Assembly (NCBI GenBank): GCA_007922195.1
Contig: ML682038.1
Span: 5,231,774-5,295,773, forward strand
DNA: 64,000 bases
Source of the DNA: Podocnemis expansa
Taxonomy: Eukaryota; Chordata; Testudines; Podocnemididae
Direction: 5' to 3'
The position numbers and the translations under genes are program-made. Shown one piece after another: positions 34,382-44,910 of this stretch. The notes beneath the pieces were generated by a model. The model was given only the letters and a program-made list of their open reading frames with translations, was not told the DNA's origin and did no database searches. Each line of letters begins with the position of its first letter. The stretch's first letter is position 1.

Positions 34382-34720
34382 ACCACTGATAGGCTGATCT
34401 AGAAGGATACACTTCTAGAACTGCAGTGAGAACACTGTTGTGACAAAGGACAACACAGAAGATTCAACAGCAGCAAGGTTCTTCACTGTTTGGTCGCAGC
34501 TAGAGGAAGAGATGGCAGAGAGCAACAAAAAAGGCAGCAATGAATGGCTAGCTGCAAATGGTGAGCAACAGCAAAGACGACAATGGAAGCAGCATATAAA
34601 ATACCAACAGCAATGAGCAACAGAGGCATTGTGCAATGCCGCCCCTCCTTCTGACAAAAGTGAACACATCCCATTCTTCTTGGGAACTGCACGTTTGTAT
34701 TTTAAGGAATGCTGGCACTG
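34382..34720. other. Intergenic DNA
   Basis: Overlapping minus frames (34415-34729 and 34483-34692) are cysteine- and leucine-rich by chance. Nothing recognised. Confidence 0.45.
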
Positions 34721-34731
34721 AATCAGCACAG

Positions 34732-34822
34732 TAGAAACAATGAGAGTCCTATGGCATTTTACAAACTAACAGATTTCTTTAGGCAAAAGCTTTCATGGGC
34801 TCCAACCCACTTCATCAGATAC
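34732..34822 (-). mobile_element. Minimal PLE-tail insert, single copy
   Basis: 91 bp in minus orientation. Near-exact duplications AATCAGCACAG (34721-34731) and AATCAGCAGAG (34823-34833), 10 of 11, bracket it. It starts at GTATCTGATGAAGTGGG and ends in the GGACTC...TTGTTTC tail, lacking the last CTAACACGGC part. It carries the only hammerhead core in the window that looks complete. Confidence 0.8.
34783..34822 (-). ncRNA. Hammerhead ribozyme-like core
   Basis: Minus strand: CTGATGA, then GTGGG/CCCAT arms of helix II with a TTGGAG loop, then GAAA. This is the conserved order of a type I hammerhead. Helix III would be minimal, as known for PLE ribozymes. Helix I looks weak here (GTAT against TTGC). 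Other copies have lost core bases: 36439 and 55499 at the first C, 46262 and 63105 at GAAA, 61715 by a 3-base loss. Activity is not claimed. Confidence 0.6.
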
Positions 34823-34833
34823 AATCAGCAGAG

Positions 34834-35009
34834 AACCTTGAAGGCCTTGTTTGTACTTTATAGATGTTAATCTATAGATGTTTACACTTCATAGATGTTA
34901 ATCAGTCTATGAGCTGTAGATGCAGTGGGCATTATCCTCCTTAGTTTACTGAGGTAAACCCAGGAAGACAGAAGTTAAGTAATCCGGGCAAAATGTCGAG
35001 GCAAGTCAG
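34834..35009. other. Short spacer
   Basis: Contains a local duplication of TAGATGTTAATC(T/A) (about 34861-34905). No gene. Confidence 0.5.
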
Positions 35010-35012
35010 TGA

Positions 35013-35511
35013 GGGTATGTCCACACTTAGTCTTTAAATTGAAATAAGTCTTTAAATTGAAATAATGCTGATTTTTTTATTTAAAAGATTGCGTGTCCAC
35101 ACTATGTTTCCTTATTTCAAAATAAGAAGCTCCCTCATTTTGAAATAAGGAAAATCTTTTTGATATAATAAAACCTAGTATTATATTGAAACAACAGTTA
35201 AATTGAAACTGTTATTTTGAAACAACATAGTGTGGACGTGTTATTTTGATTTAACACTTTTGGCCTTCTCCTTCCCAGGGTGTTGTCCTTTTTCTATATA
35301 TTAGGTTACGGGATGGCTCTTCTGGGGGCCAAGTTGCCACACCTCCCATGGTGCCCCCTCCTAAATAGCACTAGCAAGTCCTGTCTGTGGACATGATAGT
35401 TCGATTTGAGTTTCTAGTAGGGACATGTTAAATCAATTTAACTAAAATCGATTTAATGATTTTATAGAGATTTTATTAAATCTATTTAACTGCCTAAGTG
35501 TGGACATAGCC
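35013..35511. mobile_element. MITE with 3-bp duplication TGA
   Basis: Ends GGGTATGTCCACACTTAG and the inverse GGCTATGTCCACACTTAG. The exact 3-bp duplication TGA is at 35010-35012 and 35512-35514. The interior has repeated TTAAATTGAAATAA and ATTTTGAAATAAGG blocks in both orientations. Related at the ends to 20740-21483 and 59770-60501. No transposase. Confidence 0.75.
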
Positions 35512-35514
35512 TGA

Positions 35515-36428
35515 GAGAGCCAGGCATAGAACCAAGATTAACTGACTCCCAGCCAGTTTTAACCACAATGCTCAAGAAGCACTGGCAAAGCTAAATTTTT
35601 GAGTGTGGAATTGAGATCTGAAATAGCAGGAGGTACAGTGGAGTAGGACTGGATTACAGTATGAAGGTTGTGTGTTTTAGGTGGAGTGGGGGAAACACTA
35701 TTAACTGGGACATCAGGGAATGCTACAGTCTGATTGTGGCTTGAAATCGTGAATGGCTTTACAAGGACATTCTTCAAACTGTCCTCATACAAGTCCAGCT
35801 CTGGGTGGCCCTAGGGCTCAGGAAACCTGACTAGCAGGGGAAATTCTGCAGGAGTCAGAAGTGACTTCTTCATCAAATGTAGTGGCAGGTTCAGGCCAGG
35901 AGGCTATCCCATTGAGTTACCTGGTTGTGTGGAAAAATCCTCAGCCCTTTTGTGATGTCAGGCTGGTAAGGGTTCTTTCATGGGGGTGAACTGAATTGCA
36001 TAGGGAGAGGGGAAGTGGATGTGCTGGGACTTCCTGGTTCTCCTTGTGAGATTAAAAATTAAGTGATGCTTTCAACATCTTTCTCTATAGCTTGGGGCAT
36101 TAAACTATCTTTCTAACAGAATGGATAAAGCATGGAGGGCAATAGACATGGTAAGAGAGTGCTTTCAGCTGCGCTTGGGGTACATTTAAGGGGACAGTAA
36201 GAGTTAGGATGCACAGAAGAAATGCAAAAAAGTGAGAAGAAGTGAAAAATAAAGGGAAGAATGTGTAGAACACAATTTGCTCTTGGGCCATGGAGGAGGA
36301 AATCTGCTTTCTCTTTGTTCTTTTAATTTAATCTTCAGCACAAAATTGATGAAAACTTTCCCTCCTGACCTGTTTCTATGACTTACACTTCCCAGCATTT
36401 ATTTTCCTTCTATTCTATCGTTGTTCTT
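35515..36428. other. Intergenic DNA
   Basis: Short frames only (77 codons or fewer); no motif or repeat end seen. Confidence 0.5.
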
Positions 36429-36438
36429 CATCTTCAAG

Positions 36439-36563
36439 TGTTTGATGAAGTGGGATTTTTTCCCATGAAAGTTCATGTAATTAATAAGTCCGTTAGTCCT
36501 TAAGTGCCATTAGACTCCTGGTTTGGTTTGCTAAACTAGACTGACCTGGCTATCTCTTTGGAA
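36439..36563 (+). mobile_element. PLE-tail insert, single copy
   Basis: Plus orientation, starting at TTTGATGAAGTGGGATTTTT (hammerhead core with C to T at its first base, GAAA kept) and ending CTAAACTAGACTGACCTGGC...CTTTGGA. Flanks CATCTTCAAG and CATGTTTCAAG look like a duplication with a one-base indel. Confidence 0.75.
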
Positions 36564-36574
36564 CATGTTTCAAG

Positions 36575-38962
36575 CAGTTCATATTTAAAGATTCCCACAG
36601 AACAGTCTGTAGCTTCTTGCTTTGGAAACAGTCAAGTTTTGTGTCTTTTTAAAAATTTTTCTTACAAGTGTCAAGTGGTTTGATGGGTTTTTTCTTTTTC
36701 TTCTTCTTTTTTTTTTTTTTTTTAAAGAAGTCACAGCTAAATTGTTTAACCCTGGAATAGGGTTTTCTGTCTGATTCAGAGGGCTATCCTTGTAATAATA
36801 GTCTGACATGCAGTGGTGATGGTAAAAAATATTTCTGTCTATTCACACCAGTAAATCAGTTTATTTTCTCACACAGCAAATCCGTATGCATGGGCTAATC
36901 AAATCCTGGACACAGTAAAATCAGTGGGAGTTTTGCCATTGATTTCAGCAAGGTAAGTATTTTACACTGTGTTTATTTTTAAAAACCTGTCAAAATCCAT
37001 TTTAGAAAGACAAAAACAAACTAACAGAATGCTTTAGAATAGTGGTGGTGAACTGGTTTTGGAGATCCCAGTATTTGCATACATATATGCACACACATTA
37101 TGGAAATTCCTTATGTATCTGATTTGGTTAATTTTTCTTTGAAGGACTATGCAATAGAAAAAAGGAACCAGTGTAAAAGTGCAATATGTATGGCAAAAGA
37201 CTATTCAGTGTCTGACACTTAGTGGTAGGAAGGAGGTACTGCAATTTTTAAATCAAGCTAAAATCATCAACAGACACACCTGAAAAGGTCGCACAATTTA
37301 GTAAATTGGATTTTTTTAATTGGTGACTTTTAAAATGCATTCTAGTAATTTTATAAAGCTAAAGTATCAGCACATTAAGAATAAGAAAAAATAGGACTTC
37401 AGTCAATTGTAATACAACTGAGCTGTAAGAAATTAAATGTATTTTAGTTTACTTTGAACTAATTATTGCAAATCAAAATCACTTATTTGATATCAACTTT
37501 TAAGGGCAGGGACTACTTTCATTTTTTGTATATTAACGAGGTTCAAGAACACTGTTGGTGCCTAATATTAAACAATATCTTCCACAGGTATGTTTAACCC
37601 TAATATGGTTTGTTATATTTGGGACTCTGGGAAAAAGTGACTAGCAAGTAAGTTCTTTCCTTCCTATTTTTAAAACCATGCAGAAACTTAAAGAGAGCTT
37701 TGTTTGTAAAAAAAAAAAAAAAAAAAATATGGAGAATTTAAAAAAGAAAATAATTAAAATGAGAATTACCAATAAAAACCTAGCGAGACCTTGAAATCAG
37801 CCCATGAGAAATCAGAAAGGCACAGTACCAATTACCTTAAAGGCGGCAGTGAAATCTACTTACCAAGAATATCCTCAGTTCTAATACAAAGACCCAGTCC
37901 TGCAAGTTCCTGAGAGACCTCAAATCCCAATGGCTTTTAGAAATTGAGGGGCTATTCAACACCAAACAAGAGATACTCAGTAAATCGCAGTGTCAGACTG
38001 CAATCCTGGTGCATAAATCACTGCAAAAAAAGCAGAATGGAAATCAAAAATGGTTTGTAAATAAATGCAGCCATTTGGGGCAAAGAAATACAGACATCTT
38101 TTCTATTTGAGGGGTAGGACATGTCTGAGATATATCATGCTATGCACACTGGAAACTACAGTGAGAATACAGGAGATTCTTAGCAACAGGCGCTGTTAGA
38201 GATGTACACCAGCTGTCGTCATTTCATTTTATGGACAAGAAGATTCAAAATCCTGTAGTACATTCTGCTTCCCCGATCCCCTTTCCCGCTGTTGATATAG
38301 AGGTGTAATCAAACACATAATAATGTGCAGCATAGTGACTAAGACTGAAGTGAAACATTTCAATACTCCTGATTTTATCATTCTTATTGTAATCTCTCTT
38401 TTCTCTCTTGTTCTCTTTTATACTGTAGGTGTTTGATGGATTTCTCTATGTACATACTGTTGTCCCTTTTGGCCTGAGCAGTTAGCCAGTATTTGGAGCC
38501 TTGCAAGGTTGTTTTTATTAGGATGTAAAATGAACGGTATGGCATCAAGGCTATACATTGTGCAATCTGGTTTATTTATAAAGAATGCACATCAAGTCCT
38601 TTTTCACTGAACACAGTTGACATAACCAATAGCAAGTTGTTTCCTTGCCCTGATACCCCTAGAGTCATACTCCAGCAGACTCTGTGCCCAAGAATCTCCG
38701 CTTCTTAGCTTTCGTTCAGGATTATTTTCACACCTAGAAGTGGGCAGGAATTGGGTTTCCCATCCTACAAAAGAAATTGAGATTTAATTTTTTCCCGTGC
38801 TGTATTGGGATGAAACTGACATCTTCTGAATTTCAGGGGTGGGGGAGAGAGAAAGAACTGCCCATCTCAGAATATCATGGTAGCATGGGCATAGCTTGGG
38901 TGGGTCCAGGGGAGACGTTGCCTTCACCAAACAGAAATGAGGCACATGAGGGTGCACATGTG
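36575..38962. other. AT-rich intergenic DNA
   Basis: Long single-copy-looking stretch with homopolymers (T run at about 36706-36723, A run at 37709-37727). No frame above 75 codons. Nothing recognised. Confidence 0.5.
37709..37727 (+). repeat. Poly-A run
   Basis: About 19 consecutive A. No SINE or LINE sequence precedes it on plus. Confidence 0.85.
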
Positions 38963-38970
38963 GTCATGTG

Positions 38971-39582
38971 CAGGGATTAAAGTGTAATTTGGTGGGCCCA
39001 GAACCCTCCTAAATTGGCAGACCACCCCTCATGCCAGTGTGGATCCCTCATAAACCCCAGCTCCTGACCCCCAAATGCCTACCCCCCACCCCAACTCCCC
39101 TGCCACCCACTTGCCTGCCCCCCACCTCCAGCTCCCGCCCCCACCCCATCTCCTGCCCTCCACACCTACCCCCACCCCAGCTCCCACCTCCCCACACCTA
39201 ACCCCCCCTTTTCTGGACACCATGGGGAGGGGCTCCAGCCCAGGCTGAGGCTTCAGCCTGGAGCCTGGACTCACTGAGCATGGTCAGATCTTCTGAGCAT
39301 GCTCAGTGAGATCAGGCTGGGGGTGGAGCTCCGTGCCCTGCCCAACATGGCAGAATGCCGTTCTGGGGCTTGCTGTTTTTAGGTGCTCAGCATTCTGGCC
39401 CCTAAAAATAGAAAATGGAGCAGGAATGCTGCATTCTGGGCTTACTACTTTTAAATGGTGGGCCCCAGGATGCATTGTTCCAGCTTCATTTTCTATTTTT
39501 AGGGGTCCTGGAACACTGAGCCACTAAAACTAGTGGGCCCTGAAATGGTGTTCCCCTGTAGTCCAGCTTACTTTAACCCCTG
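38971..39582. mobile_element. hAT family A, copy 3
   Basis: Starts CAGGGATTAAAGTGTAATTT and ends with the inverse of CAGGGGTTAAAGTAAGCTGG. Duplications GTCATGTG (38963-38970) and CTCATGTG (39583-39590) agree in 7 of 8 bases. 612 bp with the C-rich segment (39040-39220) typical of the family. The right half repeats the ATTCTGG...CTATTTTTAGGGG...CCTGGAACACTG motif seen in copies 1 and 2. Confidence 0.85.
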
Positions 39583-39590
39583 CTCATGTG

Positions 39591-40502
39591 ACATTCCTTC
39601 CCTGCTCCCCAATTTCTGCAAGCAACAAACTGCCATGAATGGCTTGCTCTGCTAGGCCTGAGGGAGAAAGTGCTATGGCACGTCCCCTTCTCTCCCCCAG
39701 GCACATTTCAGCTCATGGAGAGCAGAAGAGGTAGCTGGGCACAGCAGCTGTTTTCCTGAACTCTGGGTCCCTGCCTCAGAAGCTGAACATTGCCTCCTGG
39801 GTCCTAGTGTGAGCTTTTTTCCTGTACAGTAGCGAGTCCCTCTGGGGCTAGGGCAAGTGGAGTGAGGGACTGAAGATATATTGGGGAAGGGGGACAGACT
39901 GTGATGTGGGGAAGGGATGGAGGAAGAGCCAGAGATACAGTAATTGGTGGGGGGAACAAGAGCCTGGCATGTGGCATCCCCTCAGCAACAACATCCCTTC
40001 AGAAGCCATTTCTGGAGTGGCCACCAGTAGCAGCTGGCTGTGGCTCCCCAGTTAAGCTGAACCACCCCTTCCCAGTGCTGTCAGCAGATGTAGCACTCCA
40101 TGTGGAGGGAGGGAGCCAACTGAACCAAGGTAGTAGCTTCAGCCCCCCCCCCCATATAGTGGTCATATGACATCTATGCGTGGCATGCAGGGTGCTCATG
40201 TGGAATGTCTGAGACCTATGTTCAATTCCTGCCTGATTTAGAACAGGGACTTGAACCTGGCTATCCCATGTGAAAGCCAATCTACTACGCTGAAACTGAT
40301 ACACTTCCATGTAAATTTTCAGTTTTGAGAAATCAGCATTTTCCAGTGAAAAAATTTCCTTGAAAAGTTTCCAATCACCTCTACTCACAGCATCTTTTCC
40401 TGAATTTATGCTCCCAACACACACAATCTGCAAACGAGATCATAGCACCATCATTTCCCAACAGAGCAACTCCTTAGTCGTCATGGCTTAGCTCTGACCT
40501 GT
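39591..40502. other. Intergenic DNA
   Basis: A 144-codon minus frame (39999-40433) has no recognisable domain. Its strand-mate (39901-40170) overlaps it, so I take both as chance. Confidence 0.4.
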
Positions 40503-41820
40503 CACAGAATCACAGAAACTGGAAGGGATCATGAGAGTTCATCAAGTCCAGTCCCCTGCTTTCATGGGACAACCAAGTACCCTCTTAAACTATCCCTGAC
40601 AGGTGCTTGTCTAACCTGCTCCTAAACACTTCCAATGATGGAGATTTGACAACCTGACTAGGCAACTTATTCCAGTGGTTAATCACCCTGACAGTTAGGA
40701 ACTTTTTTTTTATAACATGCAACCTAACCCTCCCTTGCTGTAATTTCAGTCCATTACTTCTTGTCCTATCAATGGCAGCTAAGGAAAACGGTTTTTCTCC
40801 CTCCTCCTCATGATAACCTTTTAGCTACTTGAAAACTGGTATGTCCCCTTTCAGTCTCTTTTCTAGACTAAACAGTCTTCCCTCGTAAGTCAAGTATTGC
40901 AGACCTCTAATCATTTGTATTACTCTTCTCTGGACTTCCTCCAATTTGTCCACATCTTTCCTGAAAGGAGGTGCCCAGAACTGGACACAATACTCCAGTT
41001 AAGGCCTAATCAGGGCACAGTAGAGCAGAAGAATTACTTCTCATGTTTAACTTCCAATATTCCTGTTAACATGTCCAGGGGTACTGCTAAACCTATAGAT
41101 TAACAGGGGCTGAGGCTCCCACTGGCTGCCCAGGCCCCGAACTGTTCCCCCCCCCGCCGCTGGTTCCCCAAGTGCTTCCCTACCCACCCCCCCCATGGTA
41201 CCCCAAGCCCTTCTCTAACCCCCCGGTCCCACCACTGACCCCCTCCCCTGCCTATGTCTACCATTGTCACCACCCAACCCTTACCTGGTCTCTGGAGATG
41301 ATCGCAGCCATGGCTCAGGTCAGGGCAGGAGTTTTTAAAACTCCGAGGCCCAGCCTGGGGCACTTCCTCACCAGCCAGAAGATGCAGCCTCTGGATGGGT
41401 AGAGGCTGCAGCTACCGGTTGTGCACAGCCAGCAGCGTTCCCTGCGCAGGGCTGCTTCCCCATGCACTTTGCTGCTCAGGGACTGTCACTGAATTTCAGG
41501 GGGGGCTGAGGCCCCTGGAGCCCCCCACTAGTGACGCCTCTGAACACATCCCAGAATGGTGTTTGCTTTTTTTTTTTGTGGCAGCATTACACTGTTGACT
41601 CACATTTAGTTTGTGGTCCACTATAACACCCAGATGCCTTTCTGCAGTACTCCTTCCTAGGCAGCCATTGCCTATTTCGTATGAGTGCAATGGATGTTCT
41701 TTTATATGTGGAGTATTCTGCACTTGTCATTATTGATTTTCATTCTGTTTACTTCAGACCATTTCACTAATTTGTCCAAATCATTTTGAATTGTGATCCT
41801 GTACTCCAAAGCATGGAGCT
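40503..41820 (-). mobile_element. CR1 LINE 3' region, interrupted
   Basis: Minus orientation. The 3' end lies at CAGAATCACAGAAACTGGAA (40505-40524). Upstream CR1 sequence includes CCAGTGGTTAATCACCCTGA and CTCTTCTCTGGACTTCCTCC on plus. It continues beyond the insertion 41076-41542 with TGGTGTTTGC...ACACTGTTGACTCAC. The coding part is too degraded to read. Confidence 0.8.
41076..41542. mobile_element. hAT-like element nested in CR1
   Basis: Ends CAGGGGTACTGCTAAACC and the inverse CAGAGGCGTCACTAGTGG. Flanks AACATGTC and AACACATC agree in 6 of 8 bases. 467 bp and C-rich. The right end resembles hAT family B, but the left does not. Confidence 0.65.
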
Positions 41821-42229
41821 TATTATCTCAGGCAAATATTACCGCAAAGGTGCTTGAGCACTATACCAGTTAGCGATATAAAACCTTCTGCTGAGCCTGA
41901 AAAAGAGGGCTTGACACACCTATTGGGTTTACTGAGGTCAATGACTGTCTTTGGATCTAAGAACCTCCCCAGCATGTTTAACAGTGTTCAGCATAGCAAT
42001 ATCTAGGCATTTATGTGTCCCCAACATCTGAGCAGCTAGAAGCCCAACGTTACATTCCTCATTTTAATTTATTTTTAATTTAACACATGAATTTCTTTAT
42101 AATATTTATTGTTTTTATTCAGGTATAGTTTTAAAACTGAAATGAATCAGAGATGTACACTTGCCATGTAAATGGTGGTGAGGATATTCATGCAGCCACT
42201 TACATCATTGTGAGGTGCTTGCAGTGCAG
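41821..42229. other. Spacer between two CR1 copies
   Basis: No gene or repeat recognised. Confidence 0.45.
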
Positions 42230-43725
42230 AGATACATAAGAATGACAGATTGCACCAACTACTCCAGTATTCTGTCTCTGACCCTGGCCATTGCCAGAAG
42301 CTTCAGAGGAAGGTGCAATAAGCCCTAGACACTGTAATAACCTGCCCACATACAAAGTTTCTTCCCATTCCCTAGTGACTTAGTGGTTGTCTTATGCCCC
42401 AATGTATGAAGCTGTTCCCACTGGGCAACAAAATGGTAGATGAAATTCAATGTCGCTAAATGCAAAGTAATGCATAATGGAGAACAACCAACCCTACATC
42501 TAGAAAGATGGGGATGAAATTAGCTGTTAGCTTTCAAGGAAGAGCTCTTGGAGTCAACATGGACGGTTCTCTAAAAGCATGCACTCAGTGTGCAGTGGCA
42601 GTCAAAAGAGCTAACAATGTTAGGAACCATTACAAAAGAGATAGGAAAGATAACATTATGTCACAGAGGTCATGGATTCCATGACTTCCAAAGACCTTTA
42701 TGACATTTTCTGCTTCAGCTTCCAGGTGGTGGGCCTGGAACTGTCAGCTGGTGGGAGCCCTGGGGCTCTGAACTGCCACAGGAAGTGGGAGGACTCAGAC
42801 CGCCAAGCCACCACAGGGGGTGAAAGGACCCGGGTGCTCCCAGTTGCTGCAGGTGGCAGTGGGACCTGGAGCTCTGAACTGTCACAGGTAGCAGGGGAAC
42901 TTGGAGGTCCAACCTGCCATCAGTGGTGGATGATGCTAACAGCTCTGCAGCAACAGGGAAGCCCCCGCAGCTCCCAGACACCACAGGTGGCAAAGGGACC
43001 TGGAAGCAGTCAGCCACAGTGGTGGATGGTGCTAGACTTCACCCCTCCTCTACTGGAACATAAGCTCTTATTCCCTCCCACCACCTGTAAGCCCCATTTT
43101 GCCATGATTATATTTAGTAAAAGGCAGGGACAGGTCATGGGCTTCCATGAATTTTTGCCCGTGACATATCCTTGACTTTTACTAAAAATAACAGTAACAT
43201 AATCTTAATGTTAAGAATAAGAGAGCAAACATAATGCCACTATATAAATATGGTACACATACACCTTGAATAGTGCATGCAGTTCTGGCCATCCCATCTC
43301 AAAAAAATTATATCTTTAGAACTGGAAAAAGTAAAGAAAGGGACAACAAAAATGATTAGGAGTATAAAAGAGTTTCCATATGAGGAGAGATTAAAAAGAC
43401 TGGGGCTGTTCAGTTTAGGAAACACATGATGAAGAGGGATAGATAAGAGGCCTAGCAAATCCTGGATGACAAGAAGAAAGTGAATAAGGAAGTGTTATTT
43501 ATCCGTTCACATAACACATGAACTAGGGGATCACCCAATGAAATTAACAGGCAGCAGGTTTAGCACAAACATAAGGAAGTATTTCATACAATCCATAGTC
43601 AATCCATGGAACTTGCTGTCAGGATGTTGTGAAGAATGGAAGTATAACTAGCTTTAGAAAAGAATTAAGTAAGTTCAAGGAGGATAGCTCCATCAGTAGT
43701 TACTAGCCAAGGCAGCTAGGGCTGC
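42230..43725 (+). mobile_element. CR1 LINE 3' region, interrupted
   Basis: Plus orientation. It contains the conserved CR1 blocks AAATTCAATGT...AAATGCAAAGTAATGCA (about 42437-42475), CTTGGAGTCAACATGGA and, after an insertion, GCATGCAGTTCTGGCC and the downstream GAGGAGAGATTAAAAAGACT (43382-43401). These encode the C-terminal end of ORF2 and the 3' UTR, heavily mutated. Confidence 0.8.
42659..43194. mobile_element. Short nonautonomous element nested in CR1
   Basis: Interrupts CR1 between flanks TAACATTA (42651-42658) and TAACATAA (43195-43202), 7 of 8 identical. Left edge TGTCACAGAGGTCATGGATT, right edge ACTTTTACTAAAAATAACAG. Terminal inversion is poor, so the class is open. The interior is GC-rich with repeated GGGACCTGGAGCTC-like units; a 167-codon frame there is not a gene. 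Confidence 0.6.
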
Positions 43726-44612
43726 CATCCAGTGCTCCAGACAGGGCAATCCTCAGGGTAGGGTGAGAGCGGCAGTTGCCCAGGGCCCCGCACTTTGGGG
43801 GGCCCCGTGGAGCTGCACCGTTGCCCCTCCCCATGCCAGGGACTGGGCGAGCTGGCCAAAAGTGGCAGCCCAGTTCACTCTACTATGGGGCCAGAAGAGT
43901 GGCTTGGTATGAAAGTTACTTAAGGCAGTAGATTGGCATTGCAACAAAAGTGAATCATTAGGACTAACAATGAGGTGCTAATTGTTGTTCAAACAACCTC
44001 TATGCCTCCCCTCTGAGTCAGTATCTCTTCGGGCTTCTCTCATTCAAATAAAAAATATTGAGGTCAAGGGCAAGCAACCTTTGTGTTTCTTTATCAATAG
44101 ACCCAATGAAGAAAAGAAAAAACTGTGACCGCCAACCTTATTCCACCATTTCTGAGATATAGGGATTGCAGTTCTTTTTGCAAATTAGGACTTGCCTCTG
44201 TTTTCAGTGGGTTGAGAATTCCCTTGCTTGCAACACAAGTTATAACTTGCAGATTTTAATAAAAACTCCAGAGATTTTTTTGACTGATAATTAAAAAGAG
44301 AAGAGAAAAGCAAATTGTTCTAGTAGGAGCCTGTGTTGCAAAGTATGGTATTTTTTCTAAAATTAAAGCCTAAGTAACAATAAAATCCAACACAGGGATG
44401 GATCTGCTGGAAGGACAAGTTATAACAAGGCCCTAATCTGAAGGTGGGTGTGGGTAGCCCCATTGTGTTGCTGCCTTATGCACACTGCCAGGGGTCACCA
44501 CATCAAGCAGAGAGGGCTAGCACCCCTCCAATCACAATACTGTAGACAATTGTGTGTTCATGGAAACTCATGCAGACTCAGGGAGCAGACGAAGTGCAGA
44601 GGTGAAAGTGGA
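43726..44612. other. Intergenic DNA with a possible repeat end
   Basis: CAGGGCAATCCTCAGGG (43743) with a following G/C-rich part to 43870 may be one end of another short element, but no partner end was found. The rest is AT-rich. Confidence 0.4.
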
Positions 44613-44643
44613 ACCCAGAGTAGGGTTACCAGATGTCAGGGAA

Positions 44644-44663
44644 AAGGAGGACATGTCCTCCTT
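44644..44663. repeat. Perfect 20-bp palindrome
   Basis: AAGGAGGACATGTCCTCCTT reads the same on both strands; it lies close to the left end of the hAT-like element. Confidence 0.9.
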
Positions 44664-44732
44664 CTTACCTTCATATCCTCTGTCTGGCAGGCATTTAAAA
44701 AAATACAGGATTTTTGTCTGGCTTTTTACTTA

Positions 44733-44815
44733 CAGGGGTTAAAGTATGCTGGAATGCCCTGGAAGACCCTATTTTTAGGGGGAAGCATTCCAGGGCCTCC
44801 TAAAAACAGAAGAAT
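44733..44815 (+). mobile_element. hAT family A fragment, nested
   Basis: Starts CAGGGGTTAAAGTATGCTGG, one terminus of family A, followed by CTATTTTTAGGGGG. No second terminus, so it is truncated. It lies inside 44621-44902. Confidence 0.6.
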
Positions 44816-44910
44816 ATTACATTAATACTACATTTTCTCCATCTGTCCTCCTTTTCGTACTTCCCTGTCCTCCTATCCATGCTCTGGTATCTGGTAACCC
44901 TAACCCAGAG

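Larger units (their letters stand above)
44621..44902. mobile_element. hAT-like element with exact duplication
   Basis: Perfect inverted ends TAGGGTTACCAGAT (14 bp). The exact 8-bp duplication ACCCAGAG is at 44613-44620 and 44903-44910. 282 bp. It contains a perfect 20-bp palindrome (44644-44663) and a partial copy of hAT family A starting at 44733. Confidence 0.9.

Noticed and set aside
38430..38500. VPFGLS-like text on plus, resembling an RT motif
   Set aside because: Only one short block; flanking codons do not continue the RT pattern.
39999..40433. 144-codon minus frame
   Set aside because: No recognisable motif and an overlapping frame on the other strand; likely chance.
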